Of a DNA stretch of 64,000 bases, positions 18,018 through 28,613 are shown piece after piece. Origin of the DNA: Oryzibacter oryziterrae (lineage in GTDB: Bacteria > Pseudomonadota > Alphaproteobacteria > Rhizobiales > Pleomorphomonadaceae). Position 1 is the stretch's first letter. Each line of letters opens with the position of its first letter. The position numbers were made by a program, and so were the translations under genes. The stretch is from positions 61,343 through 125,342 of the forward strand of contig NZ_JAKJIC010000012.1 of assembly GCF_021864535.1 (NCBI RefSeq). The letters are read 5' to 3'. Below the pieces are notes generated by a model, which ran no database searches, was not told where the DNA came from, and worked only from the letters and a program-made list of their open reading frames with translations.

Positions 18018-19334
18018 CTAGACCGCACGTTCCAGTACGGCGATGAAGAAGCCGTCGGTGCCGGTGAGCGCCGGGGTGAGGCGGAGGGCCATGCCGGATT
18101 GACCTTCGAGGGTAATCGCCGTGCCCTCCACCACCGGCTGGCCGGTGACGGCTTGCCAGGCGGCGCCGGCGTCGGCGAGGCGGTAGGTGGGCGAGCGACT
18201 GAGGAAGGCGGCGATCTGGTCCTCGTTTTCTTCCGGCAGCACCGAGCAGGTGATGTAGACGAGGCGACCGCCGGCCTTCACCAGCGCGGCGCCGCGATCG
18301 AGCACCTCGGCCTGTTCCTTGAGGCGCAGGTCCAGAGCGCCGGGCGCGAGGCGCCACTTGGCGTCCGGACGACGGCGCCAGGTGCCGGTACCGGTGCACG
18401 GGGCGTCGACCAGCACGAGGTCGGCCTTGCCCTTGAGATCGGCCAGAGCGTCCGTGCCCTTGCGTGGCTCGCGGATCTGGATGTTGTGTGCACCGGCACG
18501 ATCGATGCGATCGAGAATGTCACCAAAGCGGCGCTTGTCGCTGTCGTAAGCGTAGATCTGGCCGCGATTCTGCAGCGCCGCTGCGAGGGCGAGCGTCTTG
18601 CCGCCGCCGCCAGCGCAGAGGTCGACCACCTGCGTGCCGCCGACGTGACCGGCGATGGCCGCCGCAAGCTGGCTGCCTTCGTCCTGCACCTCGAACAGGC
18701 CCTTCTTGTAGGCGAGTTCGGACAGCACGTGCACCGGCTTGGCGTCGGCGGCACCGGTCGGGACGCGGATGCCGAGCGGCGCCCAGCGGCAAGGCTCGGC
18801 GTTGAAGGGTGCGAGGCCCTCGAGGATCTGGGCGCGGTCCGATTTCAGCGAGTTGACGCGGACGTCGACGTCGGCGCGGCCGGCAAGGGCGGCGCCTTCA
18901 AGCGCGGCGCGGTCGCCAAAGGCGCGTTCGAAGGAGGCGGTCAGCCACTCGGGGAAATCGCCCTTGATCCAGAGGGGGGCGTCGTCGGGGACCGAGCCTC
19001 TGGACAGGCTGGCGATCTCGTCAGCGGTGAGCGGTTCAGGGGCGAAGCGATCGTCGGCAAAGCCGGCGACAAGTGCGTCGACGGAGCGGCCCCAGATGTG
19101 GACGGCGGCGGCGAGTGCGAGGGCGCGCGGCGTCTCGGCGCCCATGATGGCGGCCAGCGAGGCACGCTTGCGCAGCACGTCGAACACAAGATTGCCGATG
19201 GCGCTGCGGTCCTTGGAGCCGGCGAAGCGATGCATCACGCCCCAATCCTTGAGGCAATCCTGCACCGGTCGGCGCGTACGCTCCACATCGGTCAAAACTT
19301 CGATCGCTGCCGCGATCCTGCCGCCGTCTTTCAT
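18018..19334 (-). CDS. RsmB/NOP-family RNA (cytosine-5) methyltransferase
   Basis: The 438-residue enzyme uses S-adenosylmethionine to methylate a cytosine, most likely in 16S rRNA. It has the SAM site VVDLCAGGGGKTLALAAAL and the two family cysteines, in DAPCTGTGTWRRRPD (motif IV) and YITCSVLPEENEDQ (motif VI), plus a C-terminal GTDGFFIAVLER. The N-terminal half is a NusB-like region in reduced form. The ATG at 19334 has CCGAGGAAATC in front; longer starts do not fit. It follows guaB on the same strand, separated by a strong terminator. Confidence 0.9.
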   Translation of the reverse strand: MKDGGRIAAAIEVLTDVERTRRPVQDCLKDWGVMHRFAGSKDRSAIGNLVFDVLRKRASLAAIMGAETPRALALAAAVHIWGRSVDALVAGFADDRFAPEPLTADEIASLSRGSVPDDAPLWIKGDFPEWLTASFERAFGDRAALEGAALAGRADVDVRVNSLKSDRAQILEGLAPFNAEPCRWAPLGIRVPTGAADAKPVHVLSELAYKKGLFEVQDEGSQLAAAIAGHVGGTQVVDLCAGGGGKTLALAAALQNRGQIYAYDSDKRRFGDILDRIDRAGAHNIQIREPRKGTDALADLKGKADLVLVDAPCTGTGTWRRRPDAKWRLAPGALDLRLKEQAEVLDRGAALVKAGGRLVYITCSVLPEENEDQIAAFLSRSPTYRLADAGAAWQAVTGQPVVEGTAITLEGQSGMALRLTPALTGTDGFFIAVLERAV

Positions 19335-19420
19335 ATCGATTTCCTCGGTTGCCCGGAGTTCGGATGACCCGTTCGTTCCGTCATACATGCTAGGCCCTGG
19401 CCTTGCCAACCGCCAGCGCG

Positions 19421-19464
19421 AAAACAAAGAACCCTGCCGGAACGGGATATGCCCCGGCAGGGTT
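19421..19464 (-). terminator. Rho-independent terminator of guaB
   Basis: On the minus strand AACCCTGCCGG and CCGGCAGGGTT (perfect 11-bp arms, plus-strand 19430-19440 and 19454-19464) are followed by TCTTTGTTTT, 27 bp after the guaB stop. Confidence 0.85.
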
Positions 19465-19491
19465 GCTTCTAACAGTCCAGGATGACTGAAA

Positions 19492-21108
<1,617 letters not shown>

Positions 21109-21210
21109 TTAACACGGGCGTGTCGGAAGGGAAAGGCGCCGTGTGCAAAAACTGGCATCGGCTGGCAGCCTTGCAAAAAAGGCAGAGGTCGGGGGCGCTT
21201 CCGCTGGCTC

Positions 21211-21906
21211 TCAGTCGAACAGGGTGACCAGTTCGCGCAAGGATTCGACGGCGTAGAAGCGCGGATGATCGACGGGCGGCAGGGCTTTTTCATAGTCCCA
21301 GGTGAGTTCGTGCGGGATATGCACGGCCCAGGCGCCGGCTTCGAGGGCCGGGATGATGTCGGACTTCAGGGAGTTGCCGACCATGGCGGCGTGTTCCGGG
21401 CCGGTGCCGTGTGAGGTGAAGACGCGGGCATAGGTGGCTGCGGTCTTGTCGGAGACGATCTCCACCCCCTCGAACAGATCGCCGAGACCAGACTGGGCCA
21501 GCTTGCGCTCCTGATCGAACAAATCGCCCTTGGTGATCAGGATCAGGCGGAAGCGCTCGGCCAGCAGCGGCAGGGTCTCGCGCACGCCGGGAAGCGTCTC
21601 GACCGGGTGGCGCAGCATCTCGCGGCCCATGTCGAGGATCTCGGCGATCACCGACTGGTCCACACGGCGCTCGGTGATGTCGAGCGCGGTCTCGATCATG
21701 GACAGCATGAAGCCCTTGATGCCGAAGCCGTAGAAGGCAAGGTTGCGCTTCTCGGCGGCCAGAAGCCGTTCGCCGAGATGATCGGGGTCGGCGTGGTCGG
21801 CCAGAAGCTCGCGAAAGCGGGCTTCGGTGAGCTTGAAGAAGCGCTCGTTGTGCCAGAGCGTATCGTCGGCATCGAGGCCGAGGGTGGTGATGGGCGAATG
21901 CGGCAC
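21211..21906 (-). CDS. HAD-superfamily hydrolase
   Basis: The 231-residue protein has HAD motif I GLDADDTLWHNE (nucleophile D12, acid D14), motif II LILITKGD, and a motif III/IV region ending MVGNSLKSDIIPALEAGA. The helical cap lies between residues 20 and 90, so it is a C1-type HAD, probably a small-molecule phosphatase. The start is a GTG at 21906 preceded by AGGAGATCCAC; the much longer open frame to 22236 runs over the dmeR gene and is rejected. The substrate is unknown. It is divergent from dmeR, with 132 bp between starts. Confidence 0.85.
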   Translation of the reverse strand: MPHSPITTLGLDADDTLWHNERFFKLTEARFRELLADHADPDHLGERLLAAEKRNLAFYGFGIKGFMLSMIETALDITERRVDQSVIAEILDMGREMLRHPVETLPGVRETLPLLAERFRLILITKGDLFDQERKLAQSGLGDLFEGVEIVSDKTAATYARVFTSHGTGPEHAAMVGNSLKSDIIPALEAGAWAVHIPHELTWDYEKALPPVDHPRFYAVESLRELVTLFD

Positions 21907-22015
21907 CGTGGATCTCCTGAGCCCTGCAGTGAACAGGAGTTTGCCGACCGAGACAAGGCTGGAGCCAAGCCCCGACCAGGTGAGCGACAACGGAAGCGTT
22001 GCAGACTCCGTAAAT

Positions 22016-22037
22016 ATAGGATAGGGGGGTATCCTAT
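22016..22037. promoter_or_regulatory. DmeR/RcnR-type operator
   Basis: ATAGGATA and TATCCTAT are perfect 8-bp inverted arms around a GGGGGG core. This is the G-tract palindrome form known for RcnR/DmeR/CsoR-class repressors. It ends one base before the dmeR start codon, so the G-tract may also act as the ribosome binding site. Confidence 0.8.
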
Positions 22038-22038
22038 C

Positions 22039-22311
22039 ATGCATACGGTTCACAACAAGCAACAGCTCATCGCCCGCGTCCGGCGCATTGCCGGTCAGAT
22101 GGCGGCCATCGAGAAGGCGCTCGACGAGGAAGTCGACTGCACGACGGTGCTGCATCAGGTGGCCGGCGCGCGCGGGGCCATCCTCGGGCTGATGGACGAA
22201 CTCATAGAGGGGCATGTGCGCGAGCATGTGGCCCATCCGGGGCTCGACGACGCCGCGCGCGCCAAAGGTGCCGACGAGTTGATCGAAGCCATCCGACGCT
22301 ACGGAAAGTGA
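22039..22311 (+). CDS. dmeR: Metal-sensing repressor, RcnR/DmeR type (CsoR/FrmR family)
   Basis: The 90-residue all-helical protein has the residues that bind Ni/Co in RcnR, shifted by one: H2, C34 (VDCTTVLHQ), H59 and H63 (EGHVREHVAH). This set separates it from the copper sensor CsoR and supports a cobalt/nickel sensor that releases DNA when metal binds. The cognate-looking operator lies immediately upstream, and the efflux gene dmeF follows after 6 bp, the dmeRF arrangement known from rhizobia. FrmR (formaldehyde) is the main alternative in the family, but the efflux partner disfavours it. Confidence 0.88.
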   Translation: MHTVHNKQQLIARVRRIAGQMAAIEKALDEEVDCTTVLHQVAGARGAILGLMDELIEGHVREHVAHPGLDDAARAKGADELIEAIRRYGK

Positions 22312-22317
22312 CCTCAG

Positions 22318-23274
22318 ATGACCGCCCTGCCCTCAGCTGCCGGCGTGCCACACGCCCATGTGTTCCTCGGCCAAAGCCATGACGCCAACACGCGCCGCAC
22401 CCTGTCCGTGGTGGCATTGACCGCGGTGATGATGGTGGGCGAGATCATTGCCGGACTGTGGTTCAACTCCATGGCGCTTCTGGCCGACGGAATCCACATG
22501 GCCACCCATGCCGGCGCTCTGGCGATCGCGGCGGGGGCCTATGTGTTCGCGCGCCGGCATGCCCAGGATCGCCGCTTTACCTTCGGCACGGGCAAGGCAG
22601 GCGATCTGGCGGGCTTTGCCTCAGCGCTGTTGCTGGCGGCCGTGGCGCTGGTGATTGCCTTCGATTCGGCCTTGCGTCTGATGGCACCGCAGCCGGTGGC
22701 GTTCACGCAGGCGACGGTGGTGGCGGTTGTCGGGCTGATCGTCAACCTTCTGAGCGCTGCCATGCTGGGAGGCGGGCATGCGCATGGGACCCATGGTCAC
22801 CACCATGGGCATGAACACGCTCACGATCACCCCCATGGGCACGACCATCACCACGGCCACGGGCACCATCACGACAACAACCTGCGCTCGGCCTATCTGC
22901 ATGTTCTCGCGGATGCCCTGACGTCGGTGCTGGCGATCGCGGCGCTGGTCGGCGGCAAGTACAGCGGCTGGGTCTGGCTCGATCCGCTGATGGGGATTGT
23001 CGGTGCAGTAGTGATCCTGAGTTGGGCCTACAGCCTGTTACGCGACACGGCCGGCGTCCTTCTGGACATGACGGACGATCACATCGAGGCGGAAATCCGC
23101 GAGGTGATCGAAGGGCCGGGAGACGCTGCCATTTCCGACCTGCACCTGTGGCGCGTCGGGCCTGGCGCGCATGCGGCAATCGTTTCCGTCTCAGGCATCG
23201 ACGGCGCGACGGCGCGCGGACGGCTGAAACCGGTGCACGAGATCGTGCATCTGACGGTGGAGACGGCGGCCTGA
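22318..23274 (+). CDS. dmeF: Cation diffusion facilitator (DmeF-type cobalt/nickel efflux)
   Basis: This inner-membrane antiporter of 318 residues exports divalent metal. It has about six membrane helices, the metal-site segments LLADGIHMATHAGALA (helix 2) and LHVLADALTSVLAI (helix 5, HxxxD), and a very histidine-rich cytoplasmic loop at about residues 155-190 (GHHHGHEHAHDHPHGHDHHH). It ends with the cytoplasmic dimer domain (DLHLWRVGPGAHAAIVSV). It is co-transcribed with dmeR and likely induced by cobalt or nickel. Confidence 0.92.
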   Translation: MTALPSAAGVPHAHVFLGQSHDANTRRTLSVVALTAVMMVGEIIAGLWFNSMALLADGIHMATHAGALAIAAGAYVFARRHAQDRRFTFGTGKAGDLAGFASALLLAAVALVIAFDSALRLMAPQPVAFTQATVVAVVGLIVNLLSAAMLGGGHAHGTHGHHHGHEHAHDHPHGHDHHHGHGHHHDNNLRSAYLHVLADALTSVLAIAALVGGKYSGWVWLDPLMGIVGAVVILSWAYSLLRDTAGVLLDMTDDHIEAEIREVIEGPGDAAISDLHLWRVGPGAHAAIVSVSGIDGATARGRLKPVHEIVHLTVETAA

Positions 23275-23350
23275 TCTAGCCTTTGGATGGGGTTGCCGGC
23301 GGTAGAGTCGCGGTCCAAGGATGGTCAGAACATTGAAATGGACCCACAAG

Positions 23351-23734
23351 ATGCGCCCTCTCCTTCTCGCCGCCTTCCTGCTTGCCGCAACGCCTGCCCT
23401 GGCTGTCGACCATCTCGATCCGGCCGTCGTTGATGCTGCGGTGAGCGCCGGCCAGACGGTTCTGATCGACATCCGCACGCCCGAGGAATGGGCCGACACC
23501 GGTCTTGCCCGCGGCGCCACGCCGCTGGACATGACCAGCGCCAGCTTCCTCACGGATCTCAAGCAGGTCATCGACAGCAACCCCGGCAAGAAGCTGACCT
23601 TCATCTGCCGCTCCGGCCATAGCTCGGGGATGTTGACGGACCAGCTGGAGCACGCGGGACTGCCAGGACTCGCCGACGTCAAGGGCGGCATGAACGCCTG
23701 GGTGCAAGAGAGCTTGCCGATGGAGAGCCCGTGA
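23351..23734 (+). CDS. Exported rhodanese-domain protein
   Basis: The 127-residue precursor has a signal peptide (MRPLLLAAFLLAATPALA) and a single rhodanese domain with the active-site loop CRSGHSSG at about residues 80-87 and the CH2A-like DIRTPEEWADTGLARGA. It is probably periplasmic and may handle sulfane sulfur or simply be a redox/binding module. The frame is open 10 codons upstream, but the ATG at 23351 begins the signal peptide. It follows dmeF by 76 bp, and a link to metal stress is not shown. Confidence 0.85.
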   Translation: MRPLLLAAFLLAATPALAVDHLDPAVVDAAVSAGQTVLIDIRTPEEWADTGLARGATPLDMTSASFLTDLKQVIDSNPGKKLTFICRSGHSSGMLTDQLEHAGLPGLADVKGGMNAWVQESLPMESP

Positions 23735-23740
23735 GGGTGG

Positions 23741-24526
23741 TTATTGCGGGGGCAAAGAGACCGGCTTGAGGCGGATGCGCATGTGGCCAGAAGCGGGCGC
23801 ATCAACGTCGAAGGCCTCGCACGCTTGAAACAAGCTCGACAGCTTCGGTCTCCCAAAAGCGCGACAATCGAACTTTGGATCGACAATCCTGAGGCGCGAG
23901 CCAATGGCGGCAAGATCAATCCAGCCTTCGGTATGGACGAGTTCGGACATGGCCTTGATCGCCAAGGCGGCAAAGGAGTTGGTGGGATGCACGTCCCATA
24001 CCTTGTTGGCTTTGGGCGTCTTTTTGGGTGCGGTCGTCTGAGGCGCCGGTTTGACGCCTTTATCGGCCGTGTCCTTGACGGCGCTCAGCACCGATTCCGT
24101 TGGGCACTTGAGGACTTCCAACGGAAAGTGGCGGGTACAGGCATGGCGGAAGGCTGGCAGCGTCTTGGGGCTGCCGAAGCCGAACACAGCTAGCCCGCCC
24201 TCCCGAATGCGCATGGCCAACCGCGTGAAATCACTATCCGATGTGACAAGACAAATGCCTTCAACCGTCTGCGCATGCAGCAGATCCATGGCGTCGATCA
24301 CCAAGGCGATGTCGGCCGCGTTCTTGCCGGAAGCATTGGCAAATTGCTGTATGGGCAGGAGTGCATGTTGGGCGCAAACGACACCCCAGTTACTCAGACC
24401 CGGTCTGGAAAAGTCGCCGTAGGCACGCCGAATGGGAGCTTCGCCCAGCTCGCCGACACTCTTGAACAGATCATCTGCGAGCGAGGCGGAAATGTTCTCC
24501 GCATCAATCAAGACAGCAAGCTTCAC
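23741..24526 (-). CDS. NYN-domain (LabA/DUF88-like) protein with OST-HTH/LOTUS tail
   Basis: The 261-residue protein begins with a PIN-like NYN nuclease domain: VLIDAENIS (residues 5-13), DIALVIDAMDLL and LVTSDSDFTRLAMRIRE give the acidic metal-site residues. After a lysine/proline linker (about residues 155-185) comes a winged-helix OST-HTH domain (SFAALAIKAMSELVHTEGWI). This pairing suggests RNA binding and cleavage. The GTG at 24526 is chosen for its GGAGGG ribosome site; an ATG 12 codons upstream is the alternative. Function in bacteria is not settled. Confidence 0.85.
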   Translation of the reverse strand: MKLAVLIDAENISASLADDLFKSVGELGEAPIRRAYGDFSRPGLSNWGVVCAQHALLPIQQFANASGKNAADIALVIDAMDLLHAQTVEGICLVTSDSDFTRLAMRIREGGLAVFGFGSPKTLPAFRHACTRHFPLEVLKCPTESVLSAVKDTADKGVKPAPQTTAPKKTPKANKVWDVHPTNSFAALAIKAMSELVHTEGWIDLAAIGSRLRIVDPKFDCRAFGRPKLSSLFQACEAFDVDAPASGHMRIRLKPVSLPPQ

Positions 24527-24661
24527 GTTGCCCTCCGCATTCCTCTTGGTCGCAAGACACAAGATATTGGAAGCAGTCTCCGGAGATACAACCTACGGAG
24601 AAGGCAATCGCAACTTATCGTAAATGAAACCCAACCGAGACTCGCGTGAGGTGCCCTGTCC

Positions 24662-25150
24662 TCAATCCCGGCTGGCGTTCTTCATGATGCGGGCCTTCTC
24701 GCGGTTCCAGTCGCGCTCCTTGGACGCCTCGCGCTTGTCGTGGAGCTTCTTGCCTTCGGCGACGGAGATCTCGCATTTGGCCATGCCGCGCTCGTTGAAA
24801 TAGAGCTTGAGCGGCACGATGGTCATGCCATGGCGCTGGATGGAGGCGATCAGGCGGTTGATCTGCTTGCGCTGCAGCAGCAGTTTGCGCGGCCGGCGCA
24901 TTTCGTGATTGAAGCGGTTGGCCTGCAGATATTCGGGGATATGGGCGTTGTAGAGGAAGATCTCGTCGCCATAGGGGCCGACATAGGCGTCGCTGAGGTT
25001 GGTGCGCCCCTGACGCAAGCTCTTGACCTCGGTGCCCTGCAGCATGATGCCGGCCTCAATCTTCTCGCCGAGCGCATAGTGGAAGCGGGCGGAGCGGTTG
25101 TCGGCCACCACCTTGGTATTGGGATCGGTCTTTTTCTTCTTCTGTGCCAT
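24662..25150 (-). CDS. smpB: SsrA-binding protein
   Basis: SmpB binds tmRNA and brings it to stalled ribosomes for trans-translation. The 162-residue protein has the family core [39 protein letters not shown] and the basic C-terminal tail ([19 protein letters not shown]). I chose the ATG at 25150, which begins MAQKKKK; the upstream extension runs toward the palindromic repeats. It is downstream of dapA on the same strand, an arrangement common in related bacteria. The ssrA gene is not in this window. Confidence 0.95.
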   Translation of the reverse strand: MAQKKKKTDPNTKVVADNRSARFHYALGEKIEAGIMLQGTEVKSLRQGRTNLSDAYVGPYGDEIFLYNAHIPEYLQANRFNHEMRRPRKLLLQRKQINRLIASIQRHGMTIVPLKLYFNERGMAKCEISVAEGKKLHDKREASKERDWNREKARIMKNASRD

Positions 25151-25200
25151 CACCAAACCATTGCTATCCTGGTCGAACCTATAAAAGGCTTTGCCTCCGA

Positions 25201-25336
25201 TTACCCCCCTCTCCAACTCTCTCCCTCAGGGGGGGAGAGAGTGCCGGAGGAGCCATCAAACCAAACCTATCAAGGTTCTTGGCGGAGCCACGCCCTACTC
25301 TCTCCCCCCTGAGGGGGAGAGTTGGAGAGGGGGGTA
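25201..25336. repeat. Pair of C/G-rich palindromic repeats between dapA and smpB
   Basis: Unit one (25201-25243) reads TTACCCCCCTCTCCAACTCT and continues to a GGGGGGGAGAGAG half. Unit two (25296-25336) is the same element in the opposite orientation, ending GTTGGAGAGGGGGGTA. Each unit folds on itself and the two can also pair with each other. The same family recurs at 42995-43242 and 63629-63672. It looks like a REP/BIME-type extragenic palindrome. Confidence 0.85.
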
Positions 25337-25391
25337 TCTCCACATATGGCAAGCGAGCCCGTTCAGGTTCGCTTGCTTGGTCAAGTCGGCC

Positions 25392-26267
25392 TCAATTGAT
25401 CAGGCCAGCGTGCTCCAGAGCCTTGCGCATGGTGGCCTCGGTCGCGGCGGAGGCCGGGACCAGGGGCAGGCGCAGCTCGTTGTTCATCTTGCCGAGCAGC
25501 GACAGCGCGTATTTGGCCGGCTGCGGGTTCGGCTCGACGAAGAGCGCGGTGTGGAGCGGGAACAGCCGATCCTGATAGTCGAGAGCGGTGGCAAAGTCGC
25601 CGCGCATGCAGGCTTCCTGGAACTCCGCGCAGAGGCGCGGCGCCACGTTGGAAGCGACCGAGATGCAGCCATGACCGCCATGGGCCATGAACGCCAGAGC
25701 GGTGCCGTCTTCACCCGACAGCTGGATGAAGCCGGGGCCCATGGCCTGACGCTGAGCGCTGACGCGCTCGACCTTGCCGGTGGCATCCTTGACGCCGACG
25801 ATATTCTTCAGCTCGTTGAGCCGCGCCATCGTCTCCACCGACATGTCGATCACCGAACGACCGGGGATGTTGTAGATGAAGATGGGCAGGCCGACGGCGT
25901 CGTTGATCGCCTTGAAGTGCTGGTACAGCCCTTCCTGGTTCGGCTTGTTGTAATAGGGCGTGACGACCAGAAGCGCGTTGGCACCGGCCTTCTCGGCGAA
26001 CAGGGCGAGGTCGATGGCCTCGGCGGTGTTGTTCGAGCCGGCACCGGCGATGACGGGCACGCGGCCATTGGTCACACGAATGCAGGTTTCCACCACCCGT
26101 TTGTGCTCGTCGTGGCTCAGCGTCGGGCTCTCGCCCGTGGTCCCGACCGGAACCAGACCGTGAGTGCCTTCCGAAATCTGCCAATCGACAAAGGCTTCGA
26201 AAGCCTTGAAGTCGACGGCGCCATCGCGGAAAGGCGTGACAAGCGCGGTGATAGACCCCTTGAACAT
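25392..26267 (-). CDS. dapA: 4-hydroxy-tetrahydrodipicolinate synthase
   Basis: DapA condenses pyruvate with aspartate semialdehyde, the first committed step to diaminopimelate and lysine. The 291-residue barrel has [16 protein letters not shown] at the start, [22 protein letters not shown] with the catalytic tyrosine, and VGVKDATG with the Schiff-base lysine. ATG 26267 gives standard length; the frame extends 34 codons upstream without similarity. It is divergent from slt, with 279 bp between starts that must hold both promoters. Confidence 0.95.
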   Translation of the reverse strand: MFKGSITALVTPFRDGAVDFKAFEAFVDWQISEGTHGLVPVGTTGESPTLSHDEHKRVVETCIRVTNGRVPVIAGAGSNNTAEAIDLALFAEKAGANALLVVTPYYNKPNQEGLYQHFKAINDAVGLPIFIYNIPGRSVIDMSVETMARLNELKNIVGVKDATGKVERVSAQRQAMGPGFIQLSGEDGTALAFMAHGGHGCISVASNVAPRLCAEFQEACMRGDFATALDYQDRLFPLHTALFVEPNPQPAKYALSLLGKMNNELRLPLVPASAATEATMRKALEHAGLIN

Positions 26268-26546
26268 GATCCCTCGTATAGACGTGCTGGATGAAATCTG
26301 ATTGCGCCAGCCTCGCAGAGGCGGGACAATAGTGCGAGCGGTCCTTGAGGACAACTCCCGTTCGTCCAATTCTGAAAAAATGCCACATTGATCTGCTTTG
26401 AGGCTCAGAAGCCGGCATCAAGCTTTCATCAACCTCGCCGGCGCATATTGCAGTTAATTTTGGATTGATTGAGGCAAGCCCGCTACGCGTTATCGCGATG
26501 GGGCAAAAATCGGTCAGTCGATCTGGCACAGGCATCTGGAGGACCC

Positions 26547-28610
26547 ATGCAAGGCACCCCTCGCCGTCCGCGTTTGACCACCCTGTTGCTCATCGGCACA
26601 TTGCTGGCGAGCCCGGTGATGGCTGCGCCGGGGGTGCTGCCGCCTCCGCCGGGCACGGGGCTGGTGGTCGACGCGGCAGCTGCGCTGACCACAGGTGCGC
26701 TGCCGAATGTCTCCGATGCCACGGTGGCGAAGCTCAAGGGGGCGCTGGATGCGCTGGATTCCAAGGATCTGAACGGCGCGCTCGGCATGGCGTCCGGTCT
26801 GCCGCAGTTCGAGCGCGACGTGGTCACCTGGATGGCGATCCGGCGCGGCATCGACGGGCTGCAGCCGCAGCAGATCACCGATTTCGCCCGGCGGCGGCCC
26901 ACATGGCCGTCGGTGGAGCTGATGCGTCGTCGCGCCGAGCAGGCGATGGCGGACATGCAACTGAAGCCGCAGCAGATTGTTGCGGCCTATGCCGGTTCCG
27001 ACCCCATTTCCGACGACGGCATCCTGTCGCTGGTGCGCGCCAAGATCGCCGTGGGCGAGACCAAGTCGGCGAGCGCGCTGCTCGGCAAGTGGTGGAGCAC
27101 TGAGACGCTGTCACCGCAGCAGGATGCGTCCATTCTCAAGGAGTTCGGGCCGATCCTGACGCGCGAGCAGCACAAGGCGCGTTACGACATGCTGATGTAT
27201 GCCGACCGGGTGACGCAGGCCAACTCGCTGTCCCGCTTCCTGCCGGAAGGCCACGCGGCCATGGCGGCGGCGCGGACGGCGGTGCTTCGCGGCGCGGGCA
27301 ATGTGCAGAAATTGCTGGACGCGGTGCCTAAATCCATGCGCGCCGATCCGATCTACACCTTCACCGTGGCCGAATGGCACCGGCGCAACGACCGGCCGGC
27401 GGAAGCGGCCAAGGCCATTCTCTCCATCGAGGGCAAGAAGACCGAGGCGCATGCCGATGCCTGGTGGGTGGAGCGACGCATCGTATCGCGCGACCTGATG
27501 GAAAAGGGCAACGCCCGGCTCGCCTACAAGGTGGCGGCTTCGCAGGTGGGCGGCGACTCCGAAGCACAGCAGGAATCGCACTTCCATGCGGGCTGGTACG
27601 CGCTGCGCTTCCTCAACGATCCGGCGACGGCGTTGAAGCAGTTCAAAGCGTTGGAGACGGTCTCGGGCAAGCCGATCAGCCGGGCGCGCGCGGCCTACTG
27701 GATCGGGCGCACCTATGAGCAGGCGGGACGCGTCGATGATGCGCGGCAGGCCTATCAGACGGCGGCGACGGACGAGTTCACCTATTACGGCCAGTTGGCG
27801 CGGGTGAAGCTGGGGGCGCAGTCGCTCGGACTGCCGCCGGTGCCCAAGCCGACGGAGGCCGACCGGCAGGCCTTCGCTCAAAACGATCTTGCACGCATCC
27901 TGGTGCTGCTGTTGCAGGCCGGCCACGAAAGCGACGCGGCCCTGCTCTATCCCGAGCTTGCCAAGCAGCTGCCCTCGGGCGGACAGGTGGCGCTGCTGGC
28001 GGATTTCGCGGCAAGCCGCGGCAATTACAATCTGGCGCTCCAGGTGGGCAAGCTGGCGGCCGACCGCAATCTCGGCGTGGAACGCCTGGCCTTCCCGCTC
28101 GACGCCATTCCGGAAGCGGCGCGCAAGCAGACGGTGGTCGAGCCTGCGGTGGTCTATGCCATCGCGCGGCAGGAAAGCGGTTTCAACCCGAAGGCGCGCA
28201 GCGCGGCCGGGGCGCTCGGGCTGCTGCAGATGATCCCGTCGACGGCGGCGGCAACGGCGCGCAGCCTCGGGGTGAAATTCGTGCAGGACAAGCTGACGTC
28301 CGATCCCGGCTACAATGCGGTGCTGGGCTCGGCGCATCTCAAGGAGCTGACCGACGAGTTCGGCGGCTCGTATATCCTCACCTTTGCCGCCTATAATGCC
28401 GGCAAGAACAAGGTGCGCGAGTGGATACAGCGCTTCGGTGATCCGCGCGATCCGCGCGTCGACCCGGTGGACTGGGTGGAGAGCATCCCCTTCGGCGAGA
28501 CGCGCAACTATGTGCAGCGGGTGATGGAGAACATCCAGGTCTACCGCGAGCGGCTGGATGGGGCGAAGCTGGGGATCGCGGGCGATCTGAAGCGCGGGGC
28601 CTCGAGCTGA
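26547..28610 (+). CDS. slt: Soluble lytic murein transglycosylase
   Basis: The 687-residue precursor has a signal peptide (LTTLLLIGTLLASPVMAAP), a long helical superhelix rich in TPR-like repeats (about residues 60-500), and a C-terminal SLT domain with the catalytic glutamate in AIARQESGFNPKARSAAG, then GLLQMIPSTAAATA and YILTFAAYNAGKNKV. It cleaves peptidoglycan glycan strands to 1,6-anhydromuramoyl products in the periplasm. The ATG at 26547 has CTGGAGG in front, and the 26 codons upstream are not needed. It is convergent with dinB, with 3 bp between them. Confidence 0.92.
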   Translation: MQGTPRRPRLTTLLLIGTLLASPVMAAPGVLPPPPGTGLVVDAAAALTTGALPNVSDATVAKLKGALDALDSKDLNGALGMASGLPQFERDVVTWMAIRRGIDGLQPQQITDFARRRPTWPSVELMRRRAEQAMADMQLKPQQIVAAYAGSDPISDDGILSLVRAKIAVGETKSASALLGKWWSTETLSPQQDASILKEFGPILTREQHKARYDMLMYADRVTQANSLSRFLPEGHAAMAAARTAVLRGAGNVQKLLDAVPKSMRADPIYTFTVAEWHRRNDRPAEAAKAILSIEGKKTEAHADAWWVERRIVSRDLMEKGNARLAYKVAASQVGGDSEAQQESHFHAGWYALRFLNDPATALKQFKALETVSGKPISRARAAYWIGRTYEQAGRVDDARQAYQTAATDEFTYYGQLARVKLGAQSLGLPPVPKPTEADRQAFAQNDLARILVLLLQAGHESDAALLYPELAKQLPSGGQVALLADFAASRGNYNLALQVGKLAADRNLGVERLAFPLDAIPEAARKQTVVEPAVVYAIARQESGFNPKARSAAGALGLLQMIPSTAAATARSLGVKFVQDKLTSDPGYNAVLGSAHLKELTDEFGGSYILTFAAYNAGKNKVREWIQRFGDPRDPRVDPVDWVESIPFGETRNYVQRVMENIQVYRERLDGAKLGIAGDLKRGASS

Positions 28611-28613
28611 GGC

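Noticed and set aside
21607-22038. Long upstream extension of the dmeR frame
   Set aside because: It crosses the operator and the divergent HAD gene; the RcnR-like protein begins at 22039, which places H2 at the expected metal-ligand position.
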